DNA from: Streptomyces sp. 840.1
GTDB lineage: Bacteria > Actinomycetota > Actinomycetes > Streptomycetales > Streptomycetaceae
Reading direction: 5' to 3'
DNA: 64,000 nt
NCBI RefSeq assembly: GCF_003751445.1
Contig: NZ_RJUU01000003.1
Coordinates: forward strand, 1,178,001 to 1,242,000
A model generated the notes under the pieces. It worked only from the letters and a program-made list of their open reading frames with translations. It was not told the origin of the DNA and made no database searches. Shown one piece after another: positions 1 to 7,668 of this stretch; positions within the stretch are counted from its first letter, which is position 1; each line of letters opens with the position of its first letter. The translations under genes and the position numbers were made by a program.

Positions 1-2196
1 GACATGGCGGATCGTTCCGGTGCCGCCGAGCGAGACGGTCACCATGCTCTGGAACCGCACGTTCGGGTTGTTCGGGGCCTCGAAGGCGTGCTCGGCCGTC
101 ACGCCCGGGTTGGAGCTGAAGAAGCAGTAGCTGCCGAGCCCGTAGGCCTGATGGCTGGTGACCGAGTCGGCGACCTTGTAGGCGGCGTAGCCCTGGGTGG
201 AGCCGTTCATCCAGGACGCCTGGTCCGGCACGTCGTACGGCATCTCGTTCTGGTAGAAGTACGTGCGCCCGCCGTTTCCGTTCCAGATCGTCTGGTGCTT
301 CTGGTAGTGCTCGACGAAGAGTCCGTACATCGTCACGTCGTCGCCGTTGACGACGAGTCCGGTGTCCGCCTTGTTGCTGTTCCAGCCGATGCCGCTGCCG
401 TGGTCGCCGCGCCAGATCCACATGTGGTCGCCGATGACGTTGTCACTGTTGACCACCAGGCTGGTGGTCGCCCGGCCCACGGCGGCGCCGCCGACCCGGA
501 AGAAGACGTCGTGCAGCGAGGTCGGGTTCGCCGCGTGGGATGCCGACGAGCCGGCCGGGCCGACCTCCATCAGGGTCGAGGAGTTCGTCGTGCCCGCGTC
601 GAAGAGGACGCCCGCGACCTTGACCCCGTCGACGTCGGCCACCGTCATCGCGGTGACCCCGTTGTCCGGGATGAACGTGGCGAGGCCGAGCCCGAGCACG
701 ACGGTGTCGGGCCTGGTCACCTTCAGGGTCTGGTCGAGGTGGTAGACGCCCGGGGTGACCAGCAGGTTCTTCCCCTCGGCCAGTGCGGCGTTGATCTGCG
801 CGGCCGTGGCTCCCGCCTTCACGACGAAGAACTTGTCCATGCCGATCGAGGTGCCCGCTGCGTTGCCGCCGGCCCAGGTGGTGCCCGAGGCGTTGTTGCG
901 GACCGCCGGTACGAACACCTGGTAGGCGCCGTTGCCGTCCACGTACAGGAAGGGCTTCTCGCGGAGCACCGGGGCCTGGTTCACCGTCGTGTACGGCGGG
1001 TTGGGGAAGCTGGTGGCCGGGACGCCCTGGCTGCCGACGAAGACCATGTTCCAGTTGGAGCCGGTCCAGCTGCCGAGTGTGGAGTTGCGGGTGATCCACT
1101 GCTGCTGCGTGCCGGACCGCACCTGGCCGTCGATCTTGGTGTCGGCCATGAATCCGCCGCTGGCCCAGCCGCCGTCGTCCAGGGCCAGATTGCCCCGGAC
1201 GTGCATGCGCCGGTACGGGGCGGCCTGGGAGACGGCCCAGCGGTCGGTGCCGCCGGCCGGGTTCACCGAGAGGTTCTCGGCGCCGCGCCAGAAGTTCTGG
1301 GTGGCGTTCTGCGGCGGGAACCAGTCCGCCTCGGCGTGCACGGCGCCGTTGATCGTCACCGAGTCGGGCGACTGGCCCAGCCCGAGGACCTGGGTGTAGA
1401 AGCCCACGTTGACGTCGTTGCTGTACGTACCCGGCTTGAACATGACCGCGTAGCGCTGGTTGCCGAACTGGTTGGTCTCCTGCTGGCGGAAGATCGAGTC
1501 GAGCCGGCCCTGGATGGTGGCGGAGGGCATCGACGGGTCGAAGACCACCACGTTGGGGCCGAGGTCCGTATCGCCGGGCGCGGTGCTTACGGGGGTGACC
1601 TGGAAGCGCTGGGCGGCGGAGTTGTTGCAGGTGTACTGGACGAGCTGGACGCTGTCGGCCGTCGAGGCGGCGGGCACGTCGAGGCACTTCCCGCTGTTGC
1701 GGTTGACGAAGTGGTAGGCGCCGCCGCCCTCGTCGACCGGCTGCCACTGCTGATTGGCACCGTTGCTGTACGTCCAGAGCTGGACGGCGGCGCTGTCGGC
1801 GGTGGACACGTCGGTGACGTCCACCGCCTGGTTGGCGTCGTTGCGGTTGTTGATGCGCACATAGCCGCCGCTGGTCGCGGTCAGGCTCCACTGCTGGGCG
1901 GTGGAGCTGTTGCAGGTGTACTGCTGGACGGCGGTGCCGTTGACGGTCGCGGCGGCGCGGGCGTCCAGGCATTTGCCGCTGCCGCTGTTGACGACGGTGG
2001 CCCAGCCGGTGGGCAGTGCCGCGGCGGCGGCCGGTGCGGCGGGGGCGGCCCGGACGGCGGCCGGGGCGGGGGTTGCGGCCAGGACCGACCCGGCCAGCGC
2101 ACCGGCCACCAGCACGGAGGTCAGTGCCCGCCGTCTGCGGGTGGGCGAGGGGCCGGCCGGGCCGTTCCCGGTGGGCCTTCGGACAGATCTGAGCAC
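1..2196 (-). CDS. Secreted ricin-B lectin / right-handed beta-helix protein, 3' end outside window
   Basis: The minus-strand frame is open from a GTG at 2196 (GGAGA 5 nt upstream) to the window edge, 732 codons, with no stop seen. The N-terminus is a signal peptide: an Arg-rich stretch, a hydrophobic core and Ala-Pro-rich cleavage region. Residues about 45-180 are a ricin-B beta-trefoil (GKCLD, QQW and AQRF repeats). The remainder resembles the large Streptomyces family often mis-annotated as adenylyl cyclase, a parallel beta-helix related to GH55 glucanases (motifs FKPGTYSNDVNVGFYTQV and HYQKHQTIWNGNGGRTYF). I infer an extracellular glucan-binding or glucan-cleaving protein. It lies downstream of, and in the same orientation as, the GH16 and GH18 genes, which supports a polysaccharide role. 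Catalytic residues cannot be assigned by eye. Confidence 0.8.
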   Translation of the reverse strand, partial: MLRSVRRPTGNGPAGPSPTRRRRALTSVLVAGALAGSVLAATPAPAAVRAAPAAPAAAAALPTGWATVVNSGSGKCLDARAAATVNGTAVQQYTCNSSTAQQWSLTATSGGYVRINNRNDANQAVDVTDVSTADSAAVQLWTYSNGANQQWQPVDEGGGAYHFVNRNSGKCLDVPAASTADSVQLVQYTCNNSAAQRFQVTPVSTAPGDTDLGPNVVVFDPSMPSATIQGRLDSIFRQQETNQFGNQRYAVMFKPGTYSNDVNVGFYTQVLGLGQSPDSVTINGAVHAEADWFPPQNATQNFWRGAENLSVNPAGGTDRWAVSQAAPYRRMHVRGNLALDDGGWASGGFMADTKIDGQVRSGTQQQWITRNSTLGSWTGSNWNMVFVGSQGVPATSFPNPPYTTVNQAPVLREKPFLYVDGNGAYQVFVPAVRNNASGTTWAGGNAAGTSIGMDKFFVVKAGATAAQINAALAEGKNLLVTPGVYHLDQTLKVTRPDTVVLGLGLATFIPDNGVTAMTVADVDGVKVAGVLFDAGTTNSSTLMEVGPAGSSASHAANPTSLHDVFFRVGGAAVGRATTSLVVNSDNVIGDHMWIWRGDHGSGIGWNSNKADTGLVVNGDDVTMYGLFVEHYQKHQTIWNGNGGRTYFYQNEMPYDVPDQASWMNGSTQGYAAYKVADSVTSHQAYGLGSYCFFSSNPGVTAEHAFEAPNNPNVRFQSMVTVSLGGTGTIRHV

Positions 2197-2236
2197 GGTT
2201 GTCTCCTGTGCGGGTGGACGACGCGTCGGGCAGGGC

Positions 2237-2314
2237 GGTCAGCCGGTGTACCGGGCGGTGACCTGGTACACCGGACGGTCAGCACGTGTACTGGCGGGTC
2301 AGCCCGCGTACTGG
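2237..2314. repeat. Three imperfect 18-bp direct repeats at the end of the GH18 gene
   Basis: Copies at 2237-2254, 2277-2294 and 2297-2314 share the pattern GGTCAGCxCGxGTACTGG and are spaced 40 and 20 bp. The last copy contains the GH18 stop codon, so the upstream copies look like micro-duplications of the gene's 3' end in the spacer before the next gene. Confidence 0.6.
2243..2274. terminator. 10-bp inverted repeat between GH18 and beta-helix genes
   Basis: CCGGTGTACC (2243-2252) and GGTACACCGG (2265-2274) are perfect arms around a 12-nt loop in the 102-bp spacer. It could be a terminator for the GH18 gene or an operator for the next gene. There is no T-run, which is normal for Streptomyces. 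Confidence 0.4.
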
Positions 2315-3699
2315 GCGAAGACCTTCGTGAAGTCCCAGGGCTGCTGGGAGACGCCCGAGCAGGTGTCGGCGCCGCCGCCGGTGCAGGGGCGGTCCCGGTT
2401 GACGGACCAGAAGGTGAGCCGGGCCAGGTGGCGCTGCTGGGCGTAGGCCAGGATGGTGCGGAAGTCCGCGACCGTCACCGTCTCGTTGTCGTCGGTGATG
2501 CCGTTCATCGAGGAGATCCCGGTGTGCCGGTAGGCCTGGTCGTCCGTGTACCCGTAGGCGTTCTTGACCACGTTCTTCAGACCCTCGGCGGCGCTGACGG
2601 TGAGGTTGCCCATGTTCTGGCCCGCCCCGCCGAAGTCGAACGGCATGATCGTCCAGCTGTCCACGGTCAGCCCGGAGGCCGACGCCTTGCGGATCATGCT
2701 GTCGTCGGGCCCGTTCTGGCCGGTGCCGAAGGTGACGTACACCTTGATGCCCGGGTTGGCGGCCTTCACCGTCTTCAGCGCGTCGACCGTGCGCTGCTGC
2801 ACCGTGGCGCTGGCGTACGCGTCGGCCTCGATGTCGATGTCGATCGCCTTGAGCCCGTAGGCGTTGATCACCTTCTGGTACGCGGCCGCCAGCTCACCGG
2901 CGCTGGAGCAGGAGCTCTCCAGCTTGTTGCCGCTCCAGCCGCCGAACGAAGGGATGACGTCGCCGCCCGCCGCCCGGACGGTGTTCACCGTCTGCTGGTC
3001 GACCCCGCCGGTCAGCGGCCTGCCGCCGTCCCACTGCGGGTTGCAGTAGCCGTTGCTGAGGACGAAGGCGAGGGTGAACCACTTGACACCGGTGGCGTTC
3101 ATGACGGTGGTCGGGCTGGGCGGGCTGCCCCAGCCGTTGTAGAGGTACGGTGCGACCGCCATCGATCCGGGCGTTCCCGGGTCTCCGCCGCCTCCGTCCA
3201 CGGCGGGCGCGGTCCACTTCTGGTTGGCGGCGCCGGTGCAGGTCCAGATCTGCAGCCGGGTTCCGTTGGCGGAGCTGTTCCCGGTGGCGTCCAGGCACTT
3301 GTCCGCCTGCGGGTTCACGATGTCGCGCGCACCGCTCACGCTCCAGCGCTGGGCGGCGGAGCCGTTGCAGTCCCACAGCTGGACGACGGACCCGTTGGCC
3401 GTGCCACCTGACGCGACGTCAAGGCACTTGCCCAGCGCCTTGACCGTCCCATCACTGCCCAGGCTCCACTGCTGAGCGGTACTGCCGTTGCAGTCGTAGA
3501 GCTGGACGGGGGTGCCGTTGGCCGTGGCCCCCGCGGCGACGTCGACGCATTTCCCGCCGACCCCCGTGATCCGTCCGGTGGCCTGGGCGGCGCCCAGTGC
3601 GGGCGAGCCGGTCAGCCCGGCGAGAAGCGCCGCGGCGGCCACCACCCCCAGCGCACTCCGTACGGCGGGCGCGTGCCCCCGCATCAGGTATCGGCGCAT
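2299..3699 (-). CDS. Secreted ricin-B lectin + GH18-type chitinase-like protein
   Basis: 466 aa. A signal peptide (residues 1-35, ending near ALGAAQA) is followed by a ricin-B beta-trefoil (about 36-165) with three sugar-binding repeats (KCVDVAAG, KCLDVASG, KCLDATGN). A GH18-like barrel follows (about 180-460). The barrel shows the chitinase signature as AIDIDIEAD near residue 285, keeping the DxDxE pattern, and ends with WSVNRDRPC. It presumably binds and cleaves chitin or another beta-linked glycan outside the cell. The start is the ATG at 3699, which shares a TGATG overlap with the stop of the upstream GH16 gene, so the two are probably translationally coupled. An alternative ATG is at 3684. 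The lectin part is nearly the same DNA sequence as the GH16 lectin. Confidence 0.88.
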   Translation of the reverse strand: MRRYLMRGHAPAVRSALGVVAAAALLAGLTGSPALGAAQATGRITGVGGKCVDVAAGATANGTPVQLYDCNGSTAQQWSLGSDGTVKALGKCLDVASGGTANGSVVQLWDCNGSAAQRWSVSGARDIVNPQADKCLDATGNSSANGTRLQIWTCTGAANQKWTAPAVDGGGGDPGTPGSMAVAPYLYNGWGSPPSPTTVMNATGVKWFTLAFVLSNGYCNPQWDGGRPLTGGVDQQTVNTVRAAGGDVIPSFGGWSGNKLESSCSSAGELAAAYQKVINAYGLKAIDIDIEADAYASATVQQRTVDALKTVKAANPGIKVYVTFGTGQNGPDDSMIRKASASGLTVDSWTIMPFDFGGAGQNMGNLTVSAAEGLKNVVKNAYGYTDDQAYRHTGISSMNGITDDNETVTVADFRTILAYAQQRHLARLTFWSVNRDRPCTGGGADTCSGVSQQPWDFTKVFAQYAG

Positions 3700-4075
3700 C
3701 AGCTGTTCACCGTCCACTTCTGATTGGCGGCGCCGGTGCAGGTCCAGATCTGGAGGCGGGCACCGTTGGCCGAACTGTTCCCCGTGACGTCCAGGCACTT
3801 GTCCGCCTGCGGGTTCACGATGTCGCGCGCACCACTGACCGCCCAGCGCTGGGCGGCTGAGCCGTTGCAGTCCCACAGCTGGACGACGGAACCATTGGCC
3901 GTACCACCTGACGCGACGTCAAGACACTTGCCGAGGGCCCTGATCGTCCCGTCGCCCCCGACACTCCACTTCTGGGCGGCGGAGCCGTTGCAGTCGTAGA
4001 GCTGGACGGGAGTGCCGTTGGCGCTGTTCGCCGCGGCCACGTCGACACACTTGCCGGCCAGGCCGGTGATGGTGC
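3213..4075. repeat. 500-bp-offset direct duplication of ricin-B lectin coding DNA
   Basis: Bases 3213-3575 (GH18 lectin) align without gaps to 3713-4075 (GH16 lectin) at an exact 500-bp offset. By eye, 3301-3420 differs from 3801-3920 at only about nine positions, and similarity falls toward the far end. This indicates a recent duplication or gene conversion between the two lectin modules. Confidence 0.8.
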
Positions 4076-4973
4076 CCGAACCGGCCGGGGGCTGGGTGTC
4101 GCTGGTGGTGACGCGGACGTGGTCGACGACGAGTTGCTGGGGGAAGGTGGTGTTGCCGTCGGGGTCGCCGGGCCAGTAGCCGCCGACGGCGAGGTTGAGG
4201 ATGAGGAAGAAGGGCTTGTTGAAGGCCCAGGTGTTGCCGTTGGTGTCGGCGGGGGTGCGGTGCTGGTAGACGTTGCCGTCGACGGACCAGGTGACTGAAT
4301 TGGGGGCCCAGTCGATGGCGAAGGTGTGGAAGCCGTCGGCGAAGGCCTGGCCGCCGGGGAGGCTGTAGCCGGCGCCGATGCCGGCGGAGCCGGAGTAGCC
4401 GGGGCCGTGCAGGGTGCCGTGGACGGTGTTGGGTTCGAAGCCGACGTTCTCCATGATGTCGATCTCGCCGGAGTTGGGCCAGCCGACCTGTCCGATGTCG
4501 TCGCCGAGCATCCAGAAGGCGGGCCACATGCCCTGGCCGCGCGGGATCTTCATCCGGGCCTCGACGTGGCCGTAGGTCTGGGTGAACTTGCCCGAGGTGT
4601 TCAGCCGCGCCGAGGTGTACTGACACGTGCCGTACCAGCACTGGTAGTTGTTCGGGTTCTCCTTGCGCGCGGTGATGACCAGATGGCCCTGGCCGTCCAG
4701 CGCCGCGTTGCTGTTCCCGGCCGTGTAGTACTGCCGCTCGTGGTTGTTGACGTTGTCACCGGTCTCGATCTGCCATCGGGAGCCGTTGACCGCCGAGCCG
4801 GCGGAGCCGTCGAACTCCTCGTCGAACGTCATGGCGGCCGAGGCCGCCGCGTCCGAGAGGGCGGGTGACCGCTCGTGAGCGCCACCGCCCACGAGGGCGG
4901 TCGTGACCAGCGCAAGGGTCAGGGCCGAAAGTGCGGAGCGCAGCAAACGCCGCGACAAGCGGGGGGAGTCCAT
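3699..4973 (-). CDS. Secreted GH16 endo-beta-1,3-glucanase with C-terminal ricin-B lectin
   Basis: 424 aa. The start is the ATG at 4973, preceded by GGAAGGGAGAG. An Arg-rich signal peptide covers about residues 1-45. The GH16 jelly-roll spans about 55-290, with the catalytic ExDxxE signature GEIDIMENVG and the acceptor-site motif GMWPAFWMLG. A ricin-B beta-trefoil (about 300-424) has three repeats and the terminal NQKW motif. The family hydrolyses laminarin-type beta-1,3-glucans, and the lectin would anchor the enzyme to substrate. It is first in an apparent operon with the GH18 gene and probably the beta-helix protein, a combination suited to fungal cell walls. The ORF could extend upstream to 5132, but that segment lacks a signal peptide at its front and crosses likely promoter DNA. 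Confidence 0.93.
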   Translation of the reverse strand: MDSPRLSRRLLRSALSALTLALVTTALVGGGAHERSPALSDAAASAAMTFDEEFDGSAGSAVNGSRWQIETGDNVNNHERQYYTAGNSNAALDGQGHLVITARKENPNNYQCWYGTCQYTSARLNTSGKFTQTYGHVEARMKIPRGQGMWPAFWMLGDDIGQVGWPNSGEIDIMENVGFEPNTVHGTLHGPGYSGSAGIGAGYSLPGGQAFADGFHTFAIDWAPNSVTWSVDGNVYQHRTPADTNGNTWAFNKPFFLILNLAVGGYWPGDPDGNTTFPQQLVVDHVRVTTSDTQPPAGSGTITGLAGKCVDVAAANSANGTPVQLYDCNGSAAQKWSVGGDGTIRALGKCLDVASGGTANGSVVQLWDCNGSAAQRWAVSGARDIVNPQADKCLDVTGNSSANGARLQIWTCTGAANQKWTVNS

Positions 4974-5009
4974 GACTCTCCCTTCCGGTGCATGAGGGGA
5001 ATAGGGGCC

Positions 5010-5025
5010 TGTCATGCATATGACA
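5010..5025. promoter_or_regulatory. Inverted repeat TGTCAT-N4-ATGACA, candidate operator
   Basis: Perfect 6-bp arms flank GCAT, 37 bp upstream of the GH16 start codon and just above its ribosome-binding site. The position suits a repressor operator overlapping the transcription start. The regulator is unknown. Confidence 0.45.
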
Positions 5026-5181
5026 TGAAAGGCGCAGGGCGCGTTGGGGCATGCCGAAGCTGCGCCGACCGGGGCGGGGTGCCGTTCAAGAGGTGGGGCG
5101 AGAACCGGGGTGCGAGTGGGGGCGGCAGGCACGTGCTGTGGGGTCGATGTGGGGGCACTGTGGGACTGCTGTGCACGCGGC

Positions 5182-5202
5182 TTAATTCACTACGTGATTT
5201 AA
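5182..5202. promoter_or_regulatory. 9-3-9 inverted repeat, candidate operator
   Basis: TTAATTCAC-TAC-GTGATTTAA is symmetric at 8 of 9 arm positions and AT-rich, about 210 bp upstream of the GH16 start. It resembles a dimeric regulator site; which family binds it cannot be told from sequence. Confidence 0.45.
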
Positions 5203-5432
5203 GAAGTGAACCAATGGCCTGTCAAGGCCTTGGTCTGTACCAGTGCACGTTCGCACGCCCACCCCGTCCGGCTTGGGCGGACATGCCTCGGGTGTCCGGG
5301 CCGTCACTCGCGGCGATCCGGTGAAATGACGCCGCGTGAACAAGAGTCAAAGACTGCAAGCCCTGTCCATGGCCGCGACCGTCGGCCTCATGACGCCGGA
5401 ACCGTCGCGGCCCGCCCATCGGACACCCGGGA

Positions 5433-5999
5433 TCAGACCACGTCGACGGCCCACCGCACATGCAGGTGGCCCGGCATCGGGAAGGAGGGCGGCAGGGCCG
5501 GGAGGATCCGGCGAAACCCGTACCCGGCCTTCTCCGCGACCCGGCACGAGGCCGGATTGTCCACCTGGTGCAGCAGCTCGACGCACTCCAGACCGTCACC
5601 CCGGAAGCTCTCGAAGGCCCAGCGGGTGACGGCCTCCAGGGCACGGGGAGCCACTCCGCGGCCCCGGGCATGCGCCGCCGTCCAGTAGCCGGCCTCCGCG
5701 GACTCCTGGCCGGCATCCCCCCGCTTGATGGCCACACTGCCCGCCAACGCGCCTCCACCGGGGCCCGGCCGGTCCTCCTGCACGGCGAAGCCCAGCCGCT
5801 CGCCGGTGACCCAGCCGCTCCGCTGGGCCTCCAGCCACTCCCGGACGTCCTCGGCGCTCTCCATGGGGCCGCGCGCCCCGCGGCGCAACGCGGGATCCCG
5901 GAACGCCTCGACCAGCGGCCCGATGTCCGCCTCGCCCCAGGGGCGCAGCAGGAGCGCGGGGGCGGACGGTGTCGCGTCCACCCGCAGGGTGATGTTCAT
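5433..5999 (-). CDS. GNAT (RimJ/RimL-like) N-acetyltransferase beside an iron box
   Basis: 188 aa. Start ATG at 5999 with GGGGAGGA 5 nt upstream. The GNAT fold reads LRPWGEADIGPLVEAFRDP at the N-terminus, then the acetyl-CoA loop in ARGRGVAPRALEAVTRWAFE and the terminal motif HQVDNPASCRVAEKAGY, all typical of RimJ/RimL-type acyltransferases. It is divergent from the DUF2470 gene, and an iron box at 6108-6126 lies 109 bp upstream, so it may be iron-regulated. Members of the related product family carry an alpha-N-acetyl group, so this enzyme is a candidate for acetylating the siderophore. That is inference; the substrate is unknown. Confidence 0.75.
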   Translation of the reverse strand: MNITLRVDATPSAPALLLRPWGEADIGPLVEAFRDPALRRGARGPMESAEDVREWLEAQRSGWVTGERLGFAVQEDRPGPGGGALAGSVAIKRGDAGQESAEAGYWTAAHARGRGVAPRALEAVTRWAFESFRGDGLECVELLHQVDNPASCRVAEKAGYGFRRILPALPPSFPMPGHLHVRWAVDVV

Positions 6000-6107
6000 C
6001 GAAGTCCTCCCCGGACGGTCCACCCGATCGTCCCCCATCCGGTGAACCGTGGTGCGAACGGCCACGGAACCGCCAGTCCGGCGGAACACCACGCACCACC
6101 AGAACGA

Positions 6108-6126
6108 TAAGGTTAGGCTTACCTAA
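6108..6126. promoter_or_regulatory. Iron box 1 (DmdR1/IdeR type)
   Basis: TAAGGTTAGGCTTACCTAA is close to the actinobacterial iron box as I recall it (TTAGGTTAGGCTCACCTAA). It lies 39 bp before the DUF2470 start and 109 bp before the divergent GNAT start, so it could repress both under iron sufficiency. Confidence 0.85.
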
Positions 6127-6165
6127 CTTTCCTACCTACTCGCATTCGTCCCGCAGGGAGTCCCC

Positions 6166-6879
6166 TTGAACACCGACGCCGACACCGTCCCAGCCGGACC
6201 CACCGACGCGGAGCAGGTCCGCACGGTGCTGTCCCGCGCGACCTCACTCTCCCTCACCACCACGGGGCAGGCCTACGACCTGATCGGGCTCCACTCGGTC
6301 AGCAGCAGCGGGCAGGTCATCCTCCACCCCCGCCCCGACAGCCCGTTGGCGCGAGAGGCCGCCGGAGCCTCCTTGGGCGCCCTCGCCGCCCTCCTGCAGT
6401 TCACCGACATCGCCCCCACCCCGCTGCGCGACCGCGTCCGCGCCAGGGTGACGGTCTCCGGCCGGCTGACCCCGGAGGCGGGCGGCGCGCTGCGGCTGGA
6501 CCCGGTCCGGGTCTCGCTTCGCACCCCGGCGGGCGCGAGGGATGTCGGGCTGGACGAGATCACGCTCGCCGAGCCCGATCCGCTGGCCGCGGACGAGGCC
6601 GACATGCTGACCCATCTCGCGGACTCGCACGAGGAGTTGATGGCCGACCTGCTCGGACTCGCGGGCTCCCGGCTGCCGCGCGGCATGGTCCGCGCACTCC
6701 CTCTCGCGCTGGACCGGCACGGCATCACCCTGCGCTGCGAGTACGAATCCGGCCACTGCGACCTCCAGTTGCTCTTCCCGGCCCTCGCGCACGACGCCAC
6801 GGACGCCGGTGAGCAGATCCGGCGAATCCTCACCGCACCACGGAGTTGCGCACACCAGCAGCACCACTCCCACCCCTGA
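6166..6879 (+). CDS. DUF2470 domain protein (haem/iron-utilisation type)
   Basis: 237 aa. Start TTG at 6166 with GCAGGGAG just upstream; no ATG fits. The N-terminal part resembles a split-barrel flavin-binding-like domain of the HugZ/HutZ superfamily. The C-terminal part has the DUF2470 pattern (DEADMLTHLADSHEELMADL, then LDRHGITLRCEY). DUF2470 proteins are linked to haem or iron utilisation. Iron box 1 sits 39 bp upstream. The C-terminus carries a His-rich tail (HQQHHSHP) that could bind metal. It may help release iron inside the cell, but no catalytic residue can be pointed to. Confidence 0.75.
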   Translation: MNTDADTVPAGPTDAEQVRTVLSRATSLSLTTTGQAYDLIGLHSVSSSGQVILHPRPDSPLAREAAGASLGALAALLQFTDIAPTPLRDRVRARVTVSGRLTPEAGGALRLDPVRVSLRTPAGARDVGLDEITLAEPDPLAADEADMLTHLADSHEELMADLLGLAGSRLPRGMVRALPLALDRHGITLRCEYESGHCDLQLLFPALAHDATDAGEQIRRILTAPRSCAHQQHHSHP

Positions 6880-6899
6880 CCCCTCTCAGCACAGGTAAC

Positions 6900-6918
6900 T
6901 TAGGTTAGGCTTCACTAA
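6900..6918. promoter_or_regulatory. Iron box 2
   Basis: TTAGGTTAGGCTTCACTAA lies 59 bp upstream of the isochorismatase-like gene, which is followed closely by argB. The argB paralogue is therefore probably under iron control. Confidence 0.85.
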
Positions 6919-6977
6919 GTCGAAATGAATCCTCGCGCCACGGCCGGATCGCCGGTTCATCAGGGGAGGGGCCGGTC

Positions 6978-7634
6978 ATGGGCCTGCCAGTCATCGAGTC
7001 CTACGACATGCCCGACGGTACGGCCCTCCCCCGCTCCTGGCCCTCCTGGACCATCGACCCCGACCGGGCCGCCCTGCTCGTCCACGACATGCAGAACCAC
7101 TTCGTCCGGGCGTTCCCGCCGGGGCGCTCGCCGGTCGTTCAACTGGTCGAGAACATCGCCGCGTTGCGGGAGCTCGCCGGAACGCTCGGCATGCCGGTCG
7201 TCTTCAGCGCCGAACCTGCCGCCCAGTCACCGGGCAGGCGGGGGCTCGTCGCGGACGTCTGGGGACCCGGCATCGGCAGCGGGCCCGGCGACTCCGCCGT
7301 CATCGAGGCGCTGGCACCCCGGCCGGGCGAGCACGTGCTGCCCAATGTGCGCCCCAACGCCTTCCTGCACAGCCATCTCGGCCGGCTGCTGCGCTCGACG
7401 GGGCGCGATCAGCTGATCGTGTGCGGCGTGCACGCCCACCTGGGCGTGCTGCTGACCGCCGCAGACGCCTTCATGAACGATATTCAGCCCTTTGTCGTCG
7501 CCGACGCCGTGGCCGACTTCTCCGCCGAGGAGCACTCCATGGCGCTTCGCTGGGCGGCTCGCAGCGCGGTGGTCCGCACGACGGACGGCCTGCTGCGCGA
7601 CCTGCTGCTCGGCCGGGTCCGCCACGACGCGTGA
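6978..7634 (+). CDS. Isochorismatase-family protein, key lysine replaced
   Basis: 218 aa, single domain, with no C-terminal carrier domain as in EntB. Start ATG at 6978 with GGGGAGGGG upstream. The family is clear: [12 protein letters not shown] with the catalytic Asp, [41 protein letters not shown] and [10 protein letters not shown]. In EntB and PhzD the segment before SAF holds a catalytic Lys (TKWRYSAF); here it reads PNVRPNAF, so the Lys is absent. No isochorismate synthase, DHB dehydrogenase or DHB ligase gene is in the window. I infer that this protein does not make 2,3-dihydroxybenzoate here. It may act on another substrate or be a remnant retained with argB, 34 bp downstream. Confidence 0.82.
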   Translation: MGLPVIESYDMPDGTALPRSWPSWTIDPDRAALLVHDMQNHFVRAFPPGRSPVVQLVENIAALRELAGTLGMPVVFSAEPAAQSPGRRGLVADVWGPGIGSGPGDSAVIEALAPRPGEHVLPNVRPNAFLHSHLGRLLRSTGRDQLIVCGVHAHLGVLLTAADAFMNDIQPFVVADAVADFSAEEHSMALRWAARSAVVRTTDGLLRDLLLGRVRHDA

Positions 7635-7668
7635 CGGCGTCCCCCACCCTCACAAGAGACGGAAGAAG

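Larger units (their letters stand above)
4974..5432. other. Regulatory intergenic region upstream of the glucanase genes
   Basis: This 459-bp stretch has no supported gene. It holds two inverted repeats (5010-5025 and 5182-5202) and a relatively AT-rich patch at 5180-5215, unusual for this genome. It is probably the promoter region of the GH16-GH18 operon. Confidence 0.5.

Noticed and set aside
4..3411. 1,135-codon plus-strand ORF
   Set aside because: It is antisense to the beta-helix and GH18 genes, which have clear domains; its own translation is low-complexity Gly/Val/Arg.
6978..7634. Catecholate (DHB) siderophore pathway
   Set aside because: Only an isochorismatase-like gene is present and it lacks the key Lys; there are no entA, entC or entE equivalents and no aryl-carrier domain.
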